From Penelope pileata (lineage: Eukaryota > Chordata > Aves > Galliformes > Cracidae), in assembly GCA_013396635.1 (NCBI GenBank), contig WBMW01001654.1, positions 787,187-851,186 of the forward strand: a stretch of DNA of 64,000 nt. The letters are read 5' to 3'. The notes below the pieces were generated by a model, which worked only from the letters and a program-made list of their open reading frames with translations, was not told the origin of the DNA and searched no databases. A program made the position numbers and the translations under genes. Positions 49,701 through 62,718 of this stretch are shown one piece after another (positions within the stretch are counted from its first letter, which is position 1; each line of letters starts with the position of its first letter).

Positions 49701-52700
49701 ACTAGAATGAAGCTTAAGTTCAGTGTAAAGACTTAACAAAGGATGTTCTGTTTAAAAAAAAAAAGAAAAAAAGGCATGTACTCCAGGGAGTACATTGGAG
49801 ACTCACTTCTGAGAGTTCTTTAGTAGAGCATTTGCCTGGGGTATGTAAGTGAGGTGTCCTCCTGTCACTTTATGCAGTGACCTTTCTCATATGTTGGATG
49901 CTTAAAATTACAGTATTTTTTTTTTTAGCAAGTTCTAAGGCTGGAGCTTTCTGGGATTTAGTCTGGAACACTAAATTCAGCAAAGCCTTAGTCATTTGTT
50001 TGTGGAAGGGGAGGTTGAGCACATTTGGATAAGAGAATTTTCTCTATAATTAATGGGCATCAGGAAACATGACCCTGCCTAGATAAAAGGGAGTTCTGGA
50101 TCATTAAGATTTAGATAATGGAAGGGGTTATATGTGAAAAGCAGTTGTCTGGGATCACAATAGCAAAAGAAAAATGGGATAGAAGAGTTTACTTTGTTTT
50201 CAGCTGTTTTAGAAAACATAAACACAGCATGCTTAGTAAAACTCTAGCAGCCACTATGTTTGGAAATTATGTAATAACTCCATATAGGCTGTAATGATAT
50301 CCTGAAACCCTGTATTTAAACTAACCTGAATTACAATGAGAGATAAACAGAATATTTACCCATCCCTTATGAGCTGCTGCTGATATGTAAATTTATTCTT
50401 CTACTTTGCACAAATATACTTTTGAGCTACTGCTTAAACACTTCAAGGTCCTTAGCCAAACAGTTTTAATGATGCCTCCAATATTATGAAAGTGTGACAT
50501 TTGATGAATGCCTTGTATAGTTGTGATATCGGGGAAAGTGTAAACAAAAAACGCACATCAAGTCATCGTGCAACACCTAGATAATTTATAATTTTACTGT
50601 TTATATCCATCTTGACATTTTTTATCTGCCAAAGGCAGGTTTCATTTGGAATCTTAATCTGAGATTTATTTGGTGGATCTGGAAATCATAGCTAGAGTTC
50701 CCACAGGAAATGGTCCATCTACCAACAGATTAAATGGCAGTCCTGCAGTTGTTAAGGGAGCTCTGCATTTAACACACATGCATACTCATTCAGTCAGCAC
50801 TGTGGAGAAAAATTAAAGTAGTAACCCAGGTTTAGGAACAATGTAGCTAAAAAGTCCCATATTTGCTGAATGACAAAGGGTTATATAGCAGCATTTCATT
50901 TTATTATTCGTGCTTGAATTTCTTGTTTGCTTTGTTGAGTCTGCTGACGAATACTAATAAATGCCTGCAACAATCCAGACGAGAGATGCCTGGCAACAAA
51001 GCTATGCGGTGGACCTCCCTGATCTTCTCCAGTTCACAACCTGACCTTTTGAAAAATTGGCTGGGCTAAGCTGCAGAATTTGGGTGTAATGGTTATTGTT
51101 AACTCCAGCTTTAGGATTTATTAATTTGTGTGATCAAGACTTACCTATACTTCAAAGTTTCAAAAGACCAAACACAATCATCCATCCATTAGAACTAACA
51201 TTGTGTTTCATCGAATCCCACTTAGTATCTGCCTAGAGATTCTACTGTTTTGATGCATTCAGAATATAAAAATGCTTTTTCAAATATGAGACCAATCCAG
51301 TGAAAATCTGTTGTCTTCTCAGAGAGTAATATTTTAAAATAACGATATGTTAATGAATTGCAAGCTGAGAGTGGAATGCCAAAGGAAATGTGTGATATTT
51401 ACACATTAATAAATGCATCATGATTAACTGCAGGGACTACCAAAAATAACGATTGGCTGCATGTTTTAAGGATTTGGAAGCATTTTTCTACTTTAAATAT
51501 TCACCGGTTTGTACGCAATTGCTGTTTAGATGCAAAATAGGACAGCAAAAGAGTTGATAAGAGACAGATGAAGGAAACATCATTACAAAAATAATCAGAA
51601 TCCATGGAGAATTGTAAAAATTGCCTTTGCCAGAATAACTCCAACTGTTCTTAATCTCCCTCTCAATTTATTTTTTTATGAAGGGTGTTGCCAGTGTTCC
51701 ACACAAGTACAGGTGAATAAAGAAGCATTCAAAGTAACACAGATGTCCCCCCTGCTTAAATTGCTAACACAGAATGAATTCACTGTTTTCTTTGGATTCC
51801 TCTAAGGAATTAAAAAATGAACCATTAAACTTCTGAGTTTTGTCTGTATTTTAGCTGACAACAACGTATTTTCAAGCCTCTTTTTCTGCATGTATATGTC
51901 ATTGGATATACAGCATGCTAAGACTTTAATTCCAAATACAGTTTTTATTATTTTTATTTTTACTTCGTTTGCAGAGAATATTTTCAATAAAGTTGTAATA
52001 AGAATGCATTTGTTTCTTTGATGGTGATTTTGCACTTCATACTTAACTGTAGCCAACAGTCACGCATATGAATTGTATTAGTCTGTTAATCCGATTGACT
52101 TCTAAAGTAGTTTTAATTGTTCAGAAGTTTTCTGTATTAAAACTGTAGTCAACGTAAAAAAAAATAATAATCTGCCTACTATGGAAATTACAAGAAGTCT
52201 CTATATACTGTACACAGCATGTTTCTCTAATATAGAAATGTTGTAGTCTGTCATGTGAGTTAAGATCATCATCGTCCTGAAGGCATGTGGAAGGATACCA
52301 ACCTAATTAGTTGAAATAAGTCTTAATCTTTTGGTTGTGTAAGCATTACTTTATCATTCATAAGTAAAAGTGGTACTTTTTTCTTGGAGTCCATTTGAAA
52401 TTCTTTGCATTTCATAGTATTCAAGCTGCCTTAAGCCTCTCTAACAGAAGAGAAAAGAATTCCAGGTCTCTGAGGAGGAGAAAAGAGCAAGGGCCACCAG
52501 TGAGGTAGCACTTCCTCAACGATACAGCACAAAATGGTGCCTTGAACCTCAGCAGTTCTATTTCTGCCATGGCTTTTGTGTGCCTCAATCTTCCTCACTT
52601 TAAAATGACTGTCACAGTGCTTATGTATCCTTTCTACAATATCTTGAGAAAATGTTTTTTTCAAGGTTTATTTCAATAAACCTTTGTCATTTGTTTCTTA

Positions 52701-52840
52701 TAGTAAGAGCACATAGCCTATCTCAGTAAGAGTTGCCTCATCCTTTTTCCTTGAGCCATGGTGCTCTCTGCACAACCAACAGCTACAATTGTTGGGGGCA
52801 CTGAGCATACAGTGCATTTATGTGGTGATTTCCTCTTCAT

Positions 52841-52862
52841 AAGTGCCAAGGCCTTGGCACTT
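52841..52862. repeat. Perfect 22-bp palindrome
   Basis: The half-site AAGTGCCAAGG (52841-52851) is followed directly by its exact reverse complement (52852-52862), with no spacer. It contains two outward-facing NFI-like half-sites (GCCAA and TTGGC) around AGGCCT. It lies in the MIPOL1 intron with no repeat context. Confidence 0.9.
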
Positions 52863-55800
52863 CTTGCGTGTGACATTTTGGCTAGGCAGAGTACTGAGAA
52901 ATAAAAGGAATTAGCTTTGTAATACAAAACTATTCAGAGCTCAGTCTTCACATGTTATCAGGTTTCCTGTGACTGCCATTCTGTCTTGCTGCACAAGTGA
53001 TTTAGTGAGATCTTTGAGTCCTACAGAATAATCATCTTAAGTTTGCCTAGTTTTTTTTTTAAACACTAGGAAAAGTGTGTCATAAAAGGTCAACCATTTA
53101 CTCATAGTTGTAAGTTATTGGTTCTCAGCAGACTACACTGCACTGAAGGGGGCTAAGTAACTCTAACATAAATAAATCTGTAGTAAACCCAAAGGTGACT
53201 AAAGCAGCACGTTTGTTTGGTTGTTTCTTTTCGAAGAAAATGTATCTTGACCTTGTGCATTTTGTACGGAGCTTTTGTAATCGTTTTCCAGAAACAGAAA
53301 TTACTCTCTTCTTGAAAATGAGTACTGCATCTTTTCTTGGCTTTAATTCTGAAAACAAGCTTACAGATTGTGGAAAAGATAACATTGTGAGCAAAAAGTT
53401 GAATATAATAGAACACTCTTTGAGATACGCTTGCAAATTATACGTTTTCTGTTTGTGTCAATTTCAACAGAAATGAAAAAGGAAATAACAGACACTCTGA
53501 AAATGCGTAGATCCTAGCCTGACTTTTTTTCCATTTATGCCAAGCAATAGGATGAGATTTCTTCCACCAGACTTATTTTCTTTCTTTGCGTATTTTATGC
53601 CAATAAAATCCTTTAATTTTGTATTTCCCACTCATTTTCAGGATTTGTGCCTTTTAATCATTCATTATGGGATGGACTGTGCAGTCATCCCAGCCTTTCA
53701 CAGGCACACTGTTTGGCAGAAGTTGCAGCAGTTACTACAGCTGAGTGAATGAACGTTCCTTTTTGACAGAAAGGCTGAGCTGTCATATTCAGCTTGTGAA
53801 GGAATATTCAGACATAGTACTGATTTAATTTGCATGGCTTGAAAAGTTGGTGATTGTTAGGTTAAAGTTTTTAATTGGAATTAAATATAGATTTTTATTT
53901 ATTTTTATATATTATTTATATCTAAGAATTCAAGTTGTGACATTAGATTTGAATTTAAGATGATTCCATAAACCATTTTTCATATGAAGCTATTAGAAAT
54001 GGCTTTTTGTTAAAGCAACAACTGTCTTGTCCCAACATCTTGTTTATACATTTGCAAGTGTGCGTGCATTGTCATACACACATGCCCAAAAATTACTTTT
54101 TCAGAAATTTGTTGATGTACAGAACCTCTAGATGATTGGAAACTCAATAATGAAGACCAGTTAGTCTAGCAACAAAAAGAAAAAGGTGATGAAGCTTGTG
54201 TAATTCTCTGACACACCTGACAGTTATTGCTGGAGTTTGAGGTAGATGGATGGTCTGAAGGCAGGAATAAGAAGAAATATTTTTAAATTATAGTAAGCGT
54301 GTCCTTATTAGTTTGTTAACCAGTGAATTTTAGAGGGGTTCAGTCACTGAGGTTGTAGTCAGTTCTTCAAATGCAGCACCATGTTTTGTTCAGCATTTTT
54401 CCCTAAATGTGCATGGCTTATTCTCCTCCTCCCTGGTTTTTTCTCCCTTTCCTATTCTATCTCTTACTGCCATCCCTCTAGGGTTCGTTCATGCAGTCTT
54501 CTGCAGGCAGACAAAAATGCACTTTATTTGTGCTACATACTGGCGTAAAACAAATACTTGGAAGCTATAAGTAGTGAGCAATAACTGTTGCTGCACTTGA
54601 AGCTGGTTTGGAGCACCCGCAAGTGCGTCTGATGTCCACATAATCAACTGCAGGGCAGATTTGTAGCCAACCATAGATTTTGCAGTTCTGTGTGCATGTT
54701 CTGATTTTTGTTGTTGTTGCTGCTGTTTTCTTTCTTTATTCTGGTTCCTCAGAGACCCCTTGCAAAGCTCTGATCAGCTCAGAGCAGTTTGGTTGATGGG
54801 GTGCTGAAAATGGGAAAACAGGCGCCCAGCTTCTGCTGGGTGGTGGGATGGTGAATGCAGTGAGCTGTGCACAAGGGAGGCCACTGGCTCCTTGGCTTTT
54901 GCAGGCAAAGCTCTGCCTTCTGTTAACATCTTCAGTGCTTCTTTATGTATTATCAGTTTCCATACTATAGGATTCTCTAATGCTCTACTTTCACCTCTCT
55001 CAGTGCCAATCTCCATTTTCCGAGACAAAGCTCTGTGAAATAGTGGCTGCCTTCCAACTGTGTTAGGTTTAATGTTTATACTTGACTTTTTAACCACACC
55101 CAGCTTAACAGCATTGAATCCTGTTTTACCTTTACTATTTCAAGCCATGACAGCATTATCTTCCTCCTACTTCCCTCACAATCAATTCCCAGCTTTAATT
55201 CTAGTGTCTTTATATTCCTTCTTCCTAACATTTGCCTTTCTTTTCCTCAATGTGAATGAGCTATTCATTCAAGATAAATACATAAAACAGATCAGCTGTT
55301 CAGCTTCTCCCTATAGTGAAATATTAATCCTGGCTTGAACTTATTCTATTCTATATGGAAAATAAGTTGTTTAGTATACTCAAGAACCAGAATCAATGGT
55401 GGTGATACCACTTAATGAAAACTATAATATTTTTTCTGAAGCTTGCAACGCTGTTGTATGCTTTCTCTGATATTCCTTGCGCAGCCTGATTATTGCAAAT
55501 GCTACTTACTCCCCAGTGTGTCTCTGCAGCATTGGTAATTAGTGCATAATACAATTTGCAGGAGGCATAAAGAAAAGCACTGAAATGCATTGATTAACAT
55601 TGCTTGGCTTAGAGGGAAGACAAGAATCTGCCATGTACCAAAGCCTAAATTATTTGGGGTGGGGAGCAGTGTGCTGTAGGTCACGGACTAAATACAGAAG
55701 TGATTTTTCAAATAGAAAATTCCCTGTTCCCAGTGATCTGACAGTGTTCAAAATGTCTCCCCCAAAACATTCTACCAACAGATTTAGCATGTTGACCAAA

Positions 55801-56149
55801 AAATAAAATAAAATTGCTGTTTTATTAAACGAGTGAAAAAATTTCTAACCCTAATGCCCTTGAGTGCTTCTGATTCTGAGTGGAGGAGGCTGCTGTTGTC
55901 TTCTCTTTTATAATGCCAGCAGGAGGAAAGACAGCTCCTCTGTGTTTCATCTAATGTTTCCAGGAATGCCACTTGCAGGCTTGCTGTATGCTGCTCAGTC
56001 TTACCCATGCACTTGAAGGAACTGAATCTAGATGAAAAGATGTGCAGCAAATGTAAATTGCTTAAAAAAGCAGCATTAGCAGCAATAAATGCCATAACAT
56101 GTCTAGTCTCAAGCTGAATTTTGGGGTCTAGACTAAGTGGATTGAAAAC

Positions 56150-57165
56150 TAACTGAACATCTGTGCCCAGGGGGTAGCGGTCACTTGGAGGTAGTCACTA
56201 GTGATGTATTCCCAGAGTCAAAAACACATGCTGTCCTGTACACCTTCATTAATGACCTGGATGATAGGGCGAAACAAGATTGCTGAAAATGCAAAACTAG
56301 GAAAAATGCACCAGAGGTGCATTCAGAGCTGCCACTCAGAGGAATCTTGACAGACTGGAGAACTGGGTGGAGAAAATTTTCAGCAATGAGAAATGTGAAG
56401 CCCTGCAACTGCGACTGGGCAGGGCTAAAGTCATCCATGTGCTGGGGGCAAACCGGCTAGAAAGGATCTCTGTAGAAAGGGACAGAGATCCTAGTGGAGA
56501 GTAAGTTAAGTGTGAGCCAGGATTGCACCCTTTATGGCAAGGATAGCTGAACAGCATTAGGAAGAATGTTGCTAGCTGATCTAGGGAGGATAATCCATCT
56601 TCTCTGCTCACCACTGATGAGGTCACATCCAGAGTGTCAGGTCCAGTTCTGAGCTCCTCAGTACAAGAAAGAGATGGACTTACAAGTGCAGCAAAGGGCC
56701 ATAAGGATGATTGAGAGACTGGACATGCTGTAGCATCTTATGTATGAGGAGAGGCTGAGAGTGCTGAAACAGAGCTTGCAGAAGGGAAGGCTAAGGGTAG
56801 GGGGAATGAAGAATCTTATCAGTTTGTATAAATATCTGATGGGAAGGAATGAAGAAGCAGACAGATTCTTCTTGGTAGTGCCTGTTGACACGAGAAGAGG
56901 CAATGAGCACAAATTAAAACGTATGGAAATCCCATCTGAATACAAGGAAAGAGGTGGAGTTAGGTTTTCTGTTGTTTTTACTATGACAGTGATCAAACGT
57001 TGTAACAGATTGCCTAGAAAGATTGTGGAGTCTCCCTCCTTGGAGATCTTCAAAAGCTGCCTGGACGTGGTCCTGGGCATCCTGCTCTGGGTGTCCGTGC
57101 TTGGGCAGGAGTTGGACTGTATGAACACAGAGGTCCTGTCAGCTGCAATGATTCTATGGACTCTT
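56150..57165 (+). mobile_element. CR1 LINE, ORF2 C-terminal region and 3' end
   Basis: About 1 kb in sense orientation. The 56740-57252 frame is CR1 ORF2-like: YEERLRVLKQSLQKGRLR, then LISLYKYLMGRNEEADRFF, RRGNEHKLK and NRLPRKIVESPSLEIFKSCL, matching the conserved tail of CR1 polyproteins. Further upstream are the CR1 blocks TTCATTAATGACCTGGATGA and CTGGAGAACTGGGTGGAGAA. The 3' end is degraded near AATGATTCTATGGA. The 5' end is truncated, and frameshifts and stops in the first half make it inactive. Confidence 0.93.
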
Positions 57166-57600
57166 AAAGTCCTGGCGCTGAAAGCAGCAAATTTGAGAAA
57201 TGCGAAAAGAGGAAAAATTGCTTTGTTGGTTATTCTCATGTTAAAGAAATAGAATCCCTTTTTTGATTTGTCCCAGTGTAACTGTGGTAGCTAATGTCAT
57301 TTAATATCTTTGTTGTTTTGGAGTAAGAAGGTATTTTCTTCAACTCTTCTATGTGCTACTAGTGAAAGAAGGATAACGCCTAAACTAGGAGCAAAGCTTT
57401 ATGGCAATTCCGTCACTGCTTATTGCAACAGATACATTGTGCTTGAAGGGAATGCAACACACTTCGCGTAAGAAATATATATGGTTTATAGAAGGTGTTG
57501 ATGCCCAAAGGAGAAGGGAAGAAAAAGTTGTTAAGGCAGCTGAAGCACTGCACTTCTCCTTCAGAGTGTGAGAGCATAATTTGCAACATTTTATATTTAA

Positions 57601-57621
57601 ATATATACATACATACATACA
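57601..57621. repeat. (ATAC)n microsatellite
   Basis: ATATAT followed by about four ATAC units. A short, possibly polymorphic tetranucleotide repeat in the MIPOL1 intron. Confidence 0.9.
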
Positions 57622-58534
57622 GATCACTGCCTTTGAAAGGGGAGAAATGGACAGGGTATGTGTATGACTGGCAGTTCTTCATATTATAAATCAAATGGGA
57701 AACACAACCAAGTTTATGCCTCCCCATAAAAGGCTTTGCAAGTATTAAAATTCAGACTTGGTTGTTTTTCATATAGTACCAACTGGAAAGGATTCGGAAT
57801 TTTGCCATTTCTAAGTTGGAATAGGTTCTTAGCAGTGGATTTTTAAATGTCTGTTTCTTTAGACATCATTCATGCTGTAAGGAGGAGCAATAGGTTGAAA
57901 CGTAGCTGGACTTTAAAGGGATCTCTGCTCACAAGTCTGCAAGATTTTAAGCCAGTGAACAACAGTGTGCATTTGCTTAGAATCCAGGTGGCTATGCTCG
58001 ATTTCAGCTTTAGCTGCAAAAGAATCTGATATGAGGAACACATTTCAATCACAGTACTGGAAGCAGTGTTAGATTAATGGGCGTTTTGTCAAGTTACGGT
58101 CCCCTCATGTTTCTTACTAAGAAACAAGGGTTCTGCTGCACTGTTGGCTGTTATTCCTCTAGTATGAAAATCAGTGGTGGTAGTTTAGCGGGGAGAGTGG
58201 ATTCAAGGGAACTTGTACTGAGGTAGATCAGGAGAACATGAATGAGCCATGAGTATGAAAACTTTTCCAAAGGATGGTAATGCACAGCTTTTTGTAGAGG
58301 CTTGTTAAACCGACTCCAGTCAATCCATAAGAACCCATCCCTTTATGCTCTCAGGATGTTGCCTGTGCCATCACCTGTGCCTTTCCTTCTTCATGGAAGG
58401 AAGAATCTATTGCAGCAGATTTTACAGACATGCTTCAGTATTTTTTACTTAGAATCTGTGCTTTTTTATATGCAGTGTGACACCTTGATGCTGATTGATG
58501 TGTATTTTCAGGCTATTTGTAGATGACTGCTAGT

Positions 58535-58581
58535 GTCAGTTCTTATTATTTTTGAGGAGTCAGTTCTTATTTTTTTGAGGA
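58535..58581. repeat. Tandem duplication of a 23/24-bp unit
   Basis: GTCAGTTCTTATTATTTTTG-AGGA is followed directly by a copy that differs by a small indel in the T-run. Local slippage-type duplication. Confidence 0.85.
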
Positions 58582-59504
58582 GGAAGTAATAAGTTGGATC
58601 AAAGAATATTTAATGTACAATTTATCCAAAATGATTGGAAATGCTAACTTTATTAAATAAGCAAAAGCTCCACTGTGTGTTCTCTACTTGAGAAAAATAC
58701 ATGCACTTTTTTTCCATTTTCAGCTATTTTAGACTTCTTCCTCATCATTTTTTAATATAGTTCTATAATTAAAACTTGTTCTTGCTTTATGAAAGAATAT
58801 TCTTGGTATGTAGATTCTCCTTTCATTTAAATACCTTGATATCAGAAATATGTCCTAAAAATATTTAATAGCCAGGCTTAGGAGAACTACCTATCATACT
58901 CAACATTATAATCAGATAATTTTTCCCTTTGACACAATTTGTGCTTTGCATTCTTTGGGGTCTTCAGTTATATGAGCCTGTAGCTTACGTTCTCCAGGAG
59001 CAAGCAATAGGACCTTGAATTTTTTGTTGCTAATTTCAACTTGTCAATACTCCTTTTTTAACCAAAATGCATTTGAAAAAGACCTCAGTGTAAATAATGT
59101 AGACTGCAGTCCACAACCTGAAAATTCACCTGTTTAGAGCAGAAATCATCATGCTGCACTAGGGTAGAGATGATTTTTTTACAAAAGATAGGCAGATGAT
59201 TTGCAAGGATCAGTGTTATATTAAGCAGTCATTGAAGGGGAAGCGGGACTGGGAAATGGTAGTGAATTTTTCAGATTTGCATGAGAAAAATCCAGTAAAT
59301 AGGTAGTAGCCCCTACATCAGTGCTCAAAGTAGCTCAGTGCTTGTTCCTTAGTGGGATGAAGAAGCTGTGAATAGGGAACCAGAGTTCTTTCTCCCTTCT
59401 GCTGCAACGAAGAATGTGCAAGCCATTTTCGAATGATAAACCTGGAGTTTGTGCTTCTCTCTCCAAATAAAAAAAAAAAAGCATTTACTTCTATTTCCAA
59501 TTAG

Positions 59505-59703
59505 AAACACACATCCTGGGACAGAAAATTTCAGAAGACTTCTGTGCAGAATTTCAGTTTCATCCAAACTCCTCAAAAAAACCAGAATTGTTCATACAAG
59601 CAGAAGATGAAGCACTGAAACTTTCAGATCTGTCAATAACCAGTCAAAGAAGAAGACCTCCAAATGCGTGTGCTAATTTTAATTCCAGTCCTGGAGAATC
59701 AAG
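59505..59703 (+). CDS. MIPOL1: MIPOL1 second coding exon
   Basis: 199 bp between the acceptor TTCTATTTCCAATTAG and the donor AAG|GTAAAA. The first two bases complete the split codon from 44509; 65 codons follow without a stop, ending GGA GAA TCA AG. The frame has no ATG, so it is easily missed. It encodes a polar N-terminal region: THILGQKISEDFCAEFQFHP at the start and RRRPPNACANFNSSPGES at the end. In human MIPOL1 the equivalent exon begins near THSYLEQ and ends with SSYPDDES, so the exon edges agree although the sequence between is poorly conserved. The region precedes the coiled coils and is predicted to be disordered. Confidence 0.9.
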
Positions 59704-62582
59704 GTAAAAATCCCTAAATATATTTTTTTCTAGATTCATAATACAGACATGTAGCTATAATTTTTGGATAAAGACTGGGAAGTTTAGTTCCTAGCTGAGA
59801 ATCAGTAAGTCTGCTTTTTACTTAGACTAGGAAATCCCAGTTTGTCTAAGCATTGTGTATTAGTGGATAACTTATATGAATAACTGCGGTCACCATATCT
59901 GTCCTTCTTTCCTGCTGGAATGCAGCATTTCACCAGTGTCTTCTCCAGCACTGATACAAAATGTGATCATGGTAGTGGCTTATCTGGCACACTGTAGGTA
60001 TTTCAGTTAGTTGTGATCTCTTTAGGGAATTTAAAAAATGCATATTGTAAAGATTTAGAAAAGGTGACCTAAAATCTAGCAGTACCTGTGGCTTTACGCC
60101 GTAAGTCCAGTTTGCCCTAAGTATGATGAGTGATTAGATAGCATAAGCTGGGAAGCAGAAATGACTTGGAGTGAAATCTAGGTGAAGTCGGAAGAGTAAA
60201 GATGGGGAGCTGTAATATTTTGTAGGCAGAGTCTGTGACAGGAATCTGAATGGCAAATATGGTTGAAGAGTGGAATACAAAATCTGAAGATTTTATTTTT
60301 TCATTAACATCTGTACTCAACTATTGCCCTGGATTGCAATCTTAAGAAACATACACACTCATGCTATATGTGATGTAGTGTATGTAGGTACACACAGCTG
60401 ACTATGGAACATTATCAGTTTTGACTGACTGAGGCAGTCTGAAGCCTAAATCTTCGCTGAGACTTACAGAGTTACTTTTCAAAATAAGATCAAGCCTGCA
60501 GAGCCCTGTAACCTGCTTTTGAATACAGAAGTCTACTCTAGCTCCTCACCTGTCTGGCAAAGATTCTACACCTGTTTTTGTTATTGTCAGTATGATCCAG
60601 TGGGAACTCATTGGACTAAAATTAATCCGTAGTACTTTTCCATCTGGCTTGTTGCTTTTATTTATTTATTTGCATAAAGCCTGAGATATGCTGTTTGGAT
60701 AACACATCCTGCTCTAAAGGCCAAATATATTTGAATGCTCAAGTAAAGCCCACCACAGTCAGCCAGTTTGTTGTTCCTGCCCTCCCCAGTTCAACTCACA
60801 CTGGCAGTCAGACTGGTCTTAAACGTTGAGATTAACCTCCCACAGCAGTCTGTGTTGAACCATCTTACCTGTGTGTAGGACCCTAAAGCTATAGGCCAAG
60901 ACCTTATTGTGATAGTTATTATATAAACTACACAAAATTTGTCCTTTCCCAAACACTTTGCAGTTAGAATATACGATGAGAAAATATCTTCATACAAACA
61001 GACCCAGGAAATGTTGAGTCAATTTTGATTTGCATTATAGGTGATGGTCTTAGTACACCGTCAAAGTGACTCATCAAGTTTTCTGTTAAACATCAGGACA
61101 AAAAAATTGAAGGCGGAACTGAAATATGGGGATGAGGTATATTCACAGTTCTTCATAACAGACATCTCCTGAACATGGAAAATGCACAAAAAAAGCTTGA
61201 TGTTTGTAATGACTAGCTAATAGACACCAGAGCCATTTATCACTTGCAGTCCAAAACAATACTGAACAAAAATGAAATTAATTAGTCAGAGCAAAGACAA
61301 AATAAGCTTTGAAGAATCTTGAAAATGAACATAGCAGCTTAAGCATCCTTCCATTTCATTTAAATTATAGTGTAGTACACTAAGCAAGTTTTCTTTTTTT
61401 TTTTTTCACGTAAAACTCTGTATTGTCTACGTTGGAAGTGCTTTGGGCTGCATTGTAGTTTACCTTCAGAGTACAGATCTTAAATTTCTTCTTAAAAAAT
61501 CATAGAAAAAATCCAATGAAAGCAGATGAAGAAGGGGGTAGCTGGGTACAAACAAGTATTTACTGATATGGATGACTCTTTGGAGTCAAAGGCAGATATT
61601 CTTTCCTTTCTAGGATGGGAATTATGCATGCAAGTGATATAAAGCAATTAATGTATACAGTAGAAATACGAGTTCAGAAGGTACAGATTTTCTGTGGCTA
61701 CTTCTTATGACTGATCGCCCCTTCTAATCTGTGAATCCATTTATTTTGCTCCCCATCCAGAAGTGAGATCTGGGTTAGCTATAACTATCAAGGGATAACC
61801 CGGTAGTTTTATTAAAGTCTTGAGATGGATTTTTTTTCTAGCCATCTTTGCATTGCTGTTTCTGAAGCTTGCAGTTTAATGTCATTTGCAGAGTGAAAAA
61901 TGTTTTACAGTCAGTTTGGGATTTTGTATTTGCTACTAGCACAACAGTGAGTGTATCCATTGATAGAAAAATCATTGTTACGAGGCTTCAATAACTAAAT
62001 CCATCATTATTTCTTACACAAATACCTAACTGAATCTTTTCTCATTTTTCTCTATCTCTGAATAAAGTAATGTTAGAACTCCATGGGTGGTATACTGTAT
62101 GGAATTTCTGTCATCAAATATAATATTTGGAATAGCACCATAATTTTCTTGGAGACAAACTTCTAGATCTCATCTTCCAGATATCCTAATTTCACTTCAC
62201 GTGGAATTGTCCATCCTCCTGAAGAATTTGATTGCTTTTAATCTGAACATCAGTTAGATCCCCAAATGTTTTGGCACTTTGTTCCTCCATGTTAAGCCTC
62301 AATTTTTAATATTTGCTTCTTGTAAGCATTTTCTGTTTGTAGGCTTCTTAGCCATTCATCAGTTTTATGCATTAGCACTGTAATATATTTGCTTTTTATT
62401 TTCATATTTACAGATTTTCTTTTATAGATACGGGTTTAAGAAGTGACAGAAAGACATTCCTGTTAGTGCTACTTAACATATTTGCAATAGTTAACAATTT
62501 TTGTTAATTTATTTCTGCATATTTTTTTGGTTGGGAGAAATGTTACTTGCATTACTTCTTTTTTTTCCCCTCCTATCAATAG
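59704..62582 (+). other. MIPOL1: MIPOL1 intron, 2.9 kb
   Basis: GTAAAAAT at the donor and TTTTCCCCTCCTATCAATAG at the acceptor. AT-rich unique sequence; I see no repeat, exon or regulatory element that can be supported. Confidence 0.9.
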
Positions 62583-62718
62583 CGCTGTAGAAAGAAAGGC
62601 TGGCAGGATACATCCTGAATTTATATCTTCATGGGAAGATGCCACAAATTTTGGTGGAAAGACAGAAACTTCATTCCTCTTAAAAGAATTGGACACTCTG
62701 AGGGCCAAAAATAAAAAG
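62583..62718 (+). CDS. MIPOL1: MIPOL1 third coding exon (start of first coiled coil)
   Basis: 136 bp from acceptor AG at 62581-62582 to donor AAAAAG|GTAAAA. With the two bases carried over from 59703 it gives 46 codons and ends in phase 0. The C-terminal part, KTETSFLLKELDTLRAKNKK, matches human KTIAFLLKELDILRTSNKK. This is the most conserved stretch in the window and identifies the gene. The heptad-like FLLKELDTLRAKNKK begins the first coiled coil; the next exon (human LQQKLAKEDKEQRK) is beyond the right edge. A longer open frame starting at 62527 includes intron sequence and is not the real start. Summed over three exons, 354 coding bases make 118 complete codons. Confidence 0.95.

Larger units (their letters stand above)
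44510..59504 (+). other. MIPOL1: MIPOL1 intron, about 15 kb
   Basis: Begins GTAAGGAC and ends TTCTATTTCCAATTAG. It contains a CR1 fragment at 46.6 kb, a 22-bp perfect palindrome at 52.8 kb, a 1-kb CR1 at 56.2-57.2 kb and small simple repeats, for example A-rich tracts at 44.62-44.65 and 46.42-46.45 kb. The stretches 46.8-52.8 kb and 53-56 kb show nothing else I can support. Confidence 0.85.

Noticed and set aside
51604..51614. ATGGAGAATT|GTAAAA as the MIPOL1 start exon
   Set aside because: Joining to 59505 would create TAA; no acceptor precedes it. The 44491 exon fits phase and sequence.
56740..57252. 170-residue plus-strand frame as a host gene
   Set aside because: It is the CR1 ORF2 C-terminus plus read-through into flanking sequence.
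62527..62582. ATG at 62527 as the start of a MIPOL1 isoform
   Set aside because: This part lies before a good acceptor and is intronic; the frame continuity is chance.
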